Origin: UBA10649 sp965278945
Lineage (GTDB): Bacteria > Actinomycetota > Actinomycetes > S36-B12
DNA: 64,000 nucleotides
Direction: 5' to 3'
Assembly (NCBI GenBank): GCA_965278945.1
Contig: OZ257128.1
Span: 1,984,001 to 2,048,000, forward strand
Below the pieces are notes generated by a model. It was not told the origin of the DNA and made no database searches. It saw only the letters and a list, made by a program, of their open reading frames with translations. Both the position numbers and the translations under genes were made by a program. This document shows positions 59,304 to 64,000 of this stretch, piece by piece (the first letter of the stretch is position 1; each line of letters begins with the position of its first letter).

Positions 59304-60653
59304 GTGGCTGACGGGAATTTCGGCGATGCACAGGTGACCCTCGGCGACGACGTCACGTCGTGGGACCAACTCCGCGAGGGTGCCGACCTGATGGCGGCGC
59401 GGCTCGCCGGCGCCCGCGCAGTAGCCGTGGTCGCCGAGCCCACCGTCCACGTGGTCACCACGATCCTCGCCGCCGTGAGCGTGGGCGTGCCGGTCGTCCC
59501 GCTGAGCAACGATGCTGGCGAGTCCGAGCGCGCCCATGTCCTTGCCGACAGCGGGGCCGACCTGCTCGTCGAGCACGGGACGATGACCGACCTGCGAACG
59601 GAGTCGACGGCGCCGCGAATCGACGCGGACGCGGCACTCGTCCTGTACACGAGCGGCACGACCGGCGCGCCGAAAGGCGTGCCGATCACGAGGCCCGCCA
59701 TCCACGCCTGCATCGCCGGGCTCGCGGACGCGTGGCAGTGGCAGCCCGACGACCTGCTCGTCCACGGACTGCCACTGCATCACGTGCACGGACTCGTCCT
59801 CGGCGTCCTCGGCGCGCTGCAGGTCGGCTCGTCGCTCCATCACACCGGCAGGCCGACGCCCGAGGCGTACGCCGCGGCGAAGGGCACCCTCTACTTCGGC
59901 GTTCCCACGGTGTGGTCGCGGGTGGCGAAGGACGGGGCCTCGGCACGCGCGTTGTCATCCGCGCGCCTGCTCGTGTCGGGCAGCGCGGCGCTGCCGCCGG
60001 CGGCATTCACCGCTCTCGAGCGCCTCACCGGCCGCGCCCCGATCGAGCGGTACGGCATGACGGAGACCTTGATCACCGTGAGCGCCCGAGCCGATCGGCC
60101 GGCCGCGCAGGGAGCGGTCGGCACCGCGCTGGCCGGCACACGGACCAGGATCGTCGACGAGGCTGGCGCACCGCTGCCTCATGACGGCGTCGCGATGGGC
60201 GATCTCCAGGTCACGGGGCCGTCGGTGTTCGGCGGCTACCTGAACCGCCCGGATGCGACTGCAGCGTCGTTCACCCCTGACGGATGGTTCATGACGGGAG
60301 ACGTTGCGTGTATCGACGCCTCGGGCGAGCACCGCATTGTCGGCCGCGCGTCGACCGACCTGATCAAGAGCGGCGGCTACCGCATCGGTGCAGGCGAGAT
60401 CGAGGATGCGCTGCTGGCCCACTCCGCCGTGGCCGAGGCGGCCGTTATCGGAGCCCCCGACGAGGACCTCGGCCAGCGGATCGTCGCGTACGTCGTCGCG
60501 GACGGATGCAGCGAGGACGAGCTGATCACGCACGTCGCCACCAGCCTGTCGTGGCACAAGCGCCCGCGCCGCGTCGTGTTCGTCGATGCACTGCCGCGCA
60601 ACACCATGGGCAAGGTCCAGAAGGCACAGCTTGCCGATTGGCGCACCCCTTAG
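59304..60653 (+). CDS. AMP-forming acyl-CoA synthetase, malonyl-CoA-synthetase-like
   Basis: 449 residues, short for the family. LYTSGTTGAPKGVPITR is the phosphate loop, LPLHHVHGLVLGVLGAL is typical of MatB/ACSF3-like malonyl-CoA synthetases, followed by YGMTE, WFMTGD and the C-terminal PRNTMGKVQKAQL with the catalytic Lys. It would activate a small dicarboxylic or other acid to its CoA ester. The specificity is inferred only from the His-rich motif. Confidence 0.82.
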   Translation: MADGNFGDAQVTLGDDVTSWDQLREGADLMAARLAGARAVAVVAEPTVHVVTTILAAVSVGVPVVPLSNDAGESERAHVLADSGADLLVEHGTMTDLRTESTAPRIDADAALVLYTSGTTGAPKGVPITRPAIHACIAGLADAWQWQPDDLLVHGLPLHHVHGLVLGVLGALQVGSSLHHTGRPTPEAYAAAKGTLYFGVPTVWSRVAKDGASARALSSARLLVSGSAALPPAAFTALERLTGRAPIERYGMTETLITVSARADRPAAQGAVGTALAGTRTRIVDEAGAPLPHDGVAMGDLQVTGPSVFGGYLNRPDATAASFTPDGWFMTGDVACIDASGEHRIVGRASTDLIKSGGYRIGAGEIEDALLAHSAVAEAAVIGAPDEDLGQRIVAYVVADGCSEDELITHVATSLSWHKRPRRVVFVDALPRNTMGKVQKAQLADWRTP

Positions 60654-60686
60654 CATGACCCCACCAACTCACCGTGAGGACTCGAC

Positions 60687-61589
60687 ATGACGACGACCCC
60701 TTCCCGCTCCGTGTCGAGTCGCCGACGTGCTCGGGGGCTGGCGTTCGCCGCGGCCGGCGTTGTTGCGGTGCTGTCGCTGTCGGGCTGCCTGTCGATGACC
60801 GCGAACCTCGCGATCGACTCCGAGGCGCAGACCTCCGGGACGTTCGCGATCGGCCTGCAGAAGCAGGCCGCCGGCATGCTCGGCATGAAGGACCTCGACA
60901 CGTTCAGCTCGGGCATCACGAGCCCGGACGTCTCCAGCGGCACGGGTGACCTGCTGACCACGAGCGACTGCACAGCCTCGGAGACCGACACGGAGTTCGT
61001 CTACACCTGCGCGCTGTCGGACGCCGAGCTGACGTCGACCGACAACCCGTGGACGGTGACGAAGGACGGCGAGTCGATCACCTTCCACATGGTCAACAAG
61101 GCCACGGCCGACCAGTCCGCCGACGACCTGCTTCAGGGCGGATCGCTCGGCACCCTGGTCGTCAATGTCACCTTCCCCGGGGAGATCACGTCCGTTTCCG
61201 GGGATTTCGTCACCAAGACTTCCGACACGAGCGTCACGGTGTCGTCAGCGCTGTCCGATGCTGTCGACGTCACGATCGTGAGCAAGTCGAGCGATTCGGG
61301 TGGCGCCCTGAGCACCGTCATCGTCATCATCGCGATCGCCGTCGTCGCGATCATCATCATCGCGCTGATCGCCTTCCTCATCACCCGACGCAAGTCCGAC
61401 GAGCCGCCGGCGATCGGTGCTGGTGGCGGCGCGCCTATCGCGATCGATCCGGTCGACGGCGCGGCGGTTCTCGCCGTGGATCCGGCCCCCGTCCAGGAGG
61501 CACCCGCGGCAGCCGAGGCGCCTACGCAGGCCGCCGAAGCCGTCCCCGAGCCCGAGGCAGAACCGAAGCCCGACGCGCAGCCGTCCTGA
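60687..61589 (+). CDS. LppM-like (DUF3153) lipoprotein with C-terminal membrane helix
   Basis: 300 residues. A basic N-terminus and signal segment end in LSLSGC, with lipidated Cys34. The extracytoplasmic domain at 35-205 is beta-rich and begins LSMTANLAIDSEAQTSGTFAIGL. A single membrane helix at about 208-232 is followed by an Arg-Arg-Lys stop and a Pro/Ala/Glu tail in the cytoplasm. It recalls mycobacterial LppM, which has the same dual-anchor design. GAGGA precedes the ATG. Role unknown. Confidence 0.78.
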   Translation: MTTTPSRSVSSRRRARGLAFAAAGVVAVLSLSGCLSMTANLAIDSEAQTSGTFAIGLQKQAAGMLGMKDLDTFSSGITSPDVSSGTGDLLTTSDCTASETDTEFVYTCALSDAELTSTDNPWTVTKDGESITFHMVNKATADQSADDLLQGGSLGTLVVNVTFPGEITSVSGDFVTKTSDTSVTVSSALSDAVDVTIVSKSSDSGGALSTVIVIIAIAVVAIIIIALIAFLITRRKSDEPPAIGAGGGAPIAIDPVDGAAVLAVDPAPVQEAPAAAEAPTQAAEAVPEPEAEPKPDAQPS

Positions 61590-61632
61590 AAGAGCGCACG
61601 CTAGCTCTCTGTGTCGCGCGCCGACGCAGACG

Positions 61633-64000
61633 TCACAGCCAGCCGGCGTCATCGACAGTGGTGGGGAATCCGAAGAGATACCCCTGACCTTGATCGCATC
61701 CGAGCTCGAGCAGTCGCTCCTTTTGCTCTCGCGTCTCGACGCCCTCGGCGACGACGCTCAGGCCCAGGTCGTGCGAGACCTCGATGAGCGCGCGCACGAT
61801 CGCGCCCTTGCGCTCGTCGATCCCGAGTTCGGCCGTGAACGATGCGTCGATCTTCACCGTGGTGACGGGAAGCTGAGTGAGCCACGACAGGCTCGAATAG
61901 CCGGTCCCGAAGTCATCGAGGGCGACGCCGACTCCGGCGCGGCTGAGCACCGCGAGCTCGCGGCCGGACCGGGCGGGGTCGTGGATGAGCGCGGTCTCGG
62001 TGACCTCGACGACCAGCCACGCCGGGTTGACCCCAGTGATCTCCGCCTGGTCGAGCACGAATGCCGCGAAACCGTCCTCCCGGTGCTGCCACTGGCTGAC
62101 GTTGACTGCGACGGTGTACTCGAAGCCGCGCTCGCGCCACTTGCGCAGGTCCATGAGCGCGCGGCGCAGCACCCACGCCCCCATCGGCACGACGAGGCCC
62201 GTGGCCTCGGCCTGGGGGACAAAGGATGCGGGCAGCAGCAGCGTCCCGTCGGACCCTCGCATGCGGACCAGCGCCTCAGCACCGACCACGGCGTCATCGG
62301 CGAGCCGGACGATCGGCTGGTAGTGGACGACCAGGCCGCTGGCGTCGATCGCCTTGCGGAGGTCGTGCTGGATGGCCACCGCGCGCTGGATCTCGTCGTC
62401 GACGGACCGCTGGTACACCTCGATGCGGTTGCGCCCGGCGTCCTTCGCCTCGTACATCGCCAGGTCCGCGCGTCGTAGGACCTCGTCGACCGTGAGCTCA
62501 GGGTCCTCGGTAACCGCGACACCGATGCTCATCTCCAGACGGAAGGTCTGGCCGCCGTGCACCCACGGAGCACCGAGCCGGTCCTGGAGGCGCAGACCGG
62601 TCAGGACCGCGTCCGAGGCATCCTGAACGCCCTCGGTGAGCACGACGAACTCGTCCCCGCCCAGCCGCGCGACGGTGTCGTCCGGACGAAGAGCGGACCG
62701 CAGCCGCTCCGCGACCTCGACGAGCAGCTGGTCACCGACCTGGTGTCCGTACGTGTCGTTGACATCCTTGAAACGGTCCAGGTCGCAGAACAAGACGGTG
62801 ACGGTTCCCGGGTTGCGACGAAGCCTGAGCAGCGCGGATCCGAGCCTGTCGTTGAGCGCGCGGCGATTGGGAAGGCCGGTGACGGAGTCGCGCATCGCCT
62901 GGTCGGACAGCGCGAGCTCTGCCTGACGTCGGGCGGTGAAGTCCTCGAACTGGGCGACGATCTCCGTGACGTCTCCCGCGCGCACGCCCCGGACGGCGGC
63001 CGCGCTCATCAGCGCCCACACCACCCGACCGTCGACGGAGTTGAGCCGGATCTCCCGCTGACGGTTCGACGGCATGCCATGGGTTCCGGTCGAGGTGAGC
63101 GAGTAGCCGATGATGTCCCAAGCCGTGGCGAGGTCGTCCGGGTGCACGAACGACATGAGGTCGCAGCGGTCGACGGCGCCGGGTGGCAGGCCGAGCAGGA
63201 CCAGCATCGCCGCGTTCGCGTCGAGCACCCGCAGGCTGCGCTCCTCGGGAGCGGCCATCCGCATGGCGGGCGTGGGTGACAGCTCGAAGACCGCCCGCAG
63301 TAGCTCGGCTTGGCGGAGCTCTCGTTCGTGCGCTTGCATCGACTCCGTGACGTCGGTGGCGATGCCGCCCACGCCCCAGGCGCGATCATCGTCACCGCGC
63401 AGCGGGAACTTGGAGCTGCTGACCGCTCCCAGCAGCCCATTGGCGCGTACGTGCCGCTCCTCGATGGCCACCGGCTCGTCGAATGCAAGCACCAGGTGAT
63501 CGTGAACGATGAAGCCCTCAGCCTGCGGTTCGCTGAAGAGGTCGCGGTCGGTGCGGCCGATCGTCTGCTCCGCGCTGAGGCCGGTCATGCGCTCCCACGC
63601 CTGGTTGACGAGCACGTACCGACCGTCGTGCGAATCCTCGGTGTAGTCCTTGGCATAGACGACCGCATCAGAACCGTCGATCACTTCGCGCAGCAGTCGC
63701 GAGGAATCCTTCGCCCTCGCGAGCTGGCGTAGTCGGTCGTCGCGAAGTACGCCGAGCGCGAGCAGACCGCTGGTCAGCACGATGGCAAACACCTCGACGG
63801 CGACGAGCCGATCTACCGCGATGTCGCTCGCGAGCGAGAATGGGCCGATCCCCCGGGCCGTGGCAACCGCCGCGAGCCAGAACACGACCGCCGTAACGGG
63901 CGCAACCGCAGCGGCTCCGAGCCTGACCGCCAGCCACGCCGGCCCGAGAAGCGCGACATACGGCCAGCCGAGGAGACCGGGGTTCTCGGGCGTGACGATG
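61633..64000 (-). CDS. MASE1-like/PAS/GGDEF/EAL c-di-GMP enzyme (N-terminus beyond right edge)
   Basis: At least 789 residues, open to the window edge. The visible N-terminal part is hydrophobic (PYVALLGPAWLAVRLGAAAVA ... LVAVEVFAIVLTSGLLALGVLR) and resembles the end of a MASE1 sensor. Two PAS domains follow, then a GGDEF domain with intact GGDEF and an RPDD inhibitory site five residues before it, and an EAL domain with EALVR, NVSQWQ, EVTETAL, DDFGTGYSSL and QGYLFG. Both synthase and phosphodiesterase look catalytically competent. The stop is at 61633, 44 bp from the LppM-like gene. Confidence 0.9.
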   Translation of the reverse strand, partial: IVTPENPGLLGWPYVALLGPAWLAVRLGAAAVAPVTAVVFWLAAVATARGIGPFSLASDIAVDRLVAVEVFAIVLTSGLLALGVLRDDRLRQLARAKDSSRLLREVIDGSDAVVYAKDYTEDSHDGRYVLVNQAWERMTGLSAEQTIGRTDRDLFSEPQAEGFIVHDHLVLAFDEPVAIEERHVRANGLLGAVSSSKFPLRGDDDRAWGVGGIATDVTESMQAHERELRQAELLRAVFELSPTPAMRMAAPEERSLRVLDANAAMLVLLGLPPGAVDRCDLMSFVHPDDLATAWDIIGYSLTSTGTHGMPSNRQREIRLNSVDGRVVWALMSAAAVRGVRAGDVTEIVAQFEDFTARRQAELALSDQAMRDSVTGLPNRRALNDRLGSALLRLRRNPGTVTVLFCDLDRFKDVNDTYGHQVGDQLLVEVAERLRSALRPDDTVARLGGDEFVVLTEGVQDASDAVLTGLRLQDRLGAPWVHGGQTFRLEMSIGVAVTEDPELTVDEVLRRADLAMYEAKDAGRNRIEVYQRSVDDEIQRAVAIQHDLRKAIDASGLVVHYQPIVRLADDAVVGAEALVRMRGSDGTLLLPASFVPQAEATGLVVPMGAWVLRRALMDLRKWRERGFEYTVAVNVSQWQHREDGFAAFVLDQAEITGVNPAWLVVEVTETALIHDPARSGRELAVLSRAGVGVALDDFGTGYSSLSWLTQLPVTTVKIDASFTAELGIDERKGAIVRALIEVSHDLGLSVVAEGVETREQKERLLELGCDQGQGYLFGFPTTVDDAGWL

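Noticed and set aside
1..64000. tRNA, rRNA genes, CRISPR arrays, prophage or integrative elements other than the IS30 copy.
   Set aside because: Read through by eye on both strands; no cloverleaf with a matching anticodon arm, no spaced direct repeats and no integrase or phage structural gene was recognised. A covariance search was not possible.

Overview
The window is high-GC, densely packed chromosomal DNA from an actinobacterium. WhiB, SigR/RsrA with a biotinyl carrier gene, an F420 synthase of the fused FbiC type, the Kgd-type 2-oxoglutarate enzyme, nickel superoxide dismutase, an RsbW/SigF pair and many GTG starts all point there. The species cannot be named from this. I recognise no rRNA, tRNA or CRISPR array. 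One complete IS30-family insertion sequence is present; the rest looks like core or slowly changing accessory genome.

Layout. 1-1.5 kb: tgt (cut by the left edge) behind a small lipoprotein gene. 1.5-2.1 kb: a non-coding stretch with two related long hairpins. 2.1-6.6 kb: an oleA-oleBC-oleD operon for head-to-head hydrocarbon synthesis, with OleB and OleC fused. 6.7-14.7 kb: a secreted TAP-type peptidase, a PAC2 protein, an Ala-rich membrane protein, a DUF697-type GTPase, a lytic transglycosylase, a membrane alpha/beta hydrolase and a thioesterase. 14.7-25.5 kb: sbcDC, an L,D-transpeptidase, a sugar porter, a HIT-like protein, an ABC-2 exporter and two secreted proteins. 25.6-34.3 kb: kgd with its DUF6104 partner, a vapBC-methyltransferase operon, a medium-chain dehydrogenase, malic enzyme and the Ni-SOD pair sodX/sodN. 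34.4-38.7 kb: a secreted RTX/pentapeptide-repeat protein, then an operon joining a diguanylate cyclase, an acetyltransferase, an RsbW-like anti-sigma factor and SigF. 38.7-47.7 kb: a block with the gene content of M. tuberculosis Rv3218-Rv3228 (lipid kinase, whiB, pdtaS, biotinyl carrier, rsrA, sigR, SRAP, aroA, rsgA). 47.7-58 kb: DUF2231, hisN, a CBS protein, P450-SulP-fbiC, a 55-residue protein, xthA, a GNAT protein and DUF3097. 58.1-59.3 kb: the IS30 element. 59.3-64 kb: an acyl-CoA synthetase, an LppM-like protein and a MASE1-like/PAS/GGDEF/EAL protein running off the right edge.

Regulation that can be read directly. At least sixteen genes have a TAnnnT -10 hexamer exactly 6 or 7 bases before the start codon, the signature of leaderless transcripts; this fixes many starts. 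sigR has an exact GGAAT-N18-GTT promoter upstream and an in-frame, stop-free extension, which matches the sigma-R/sigma-R-prime feedback arrangement known in Streptomyces. Most co-directional genes overlap by 1 to 8 bases, and four convergent pairs overlap or abut at their stop codons.
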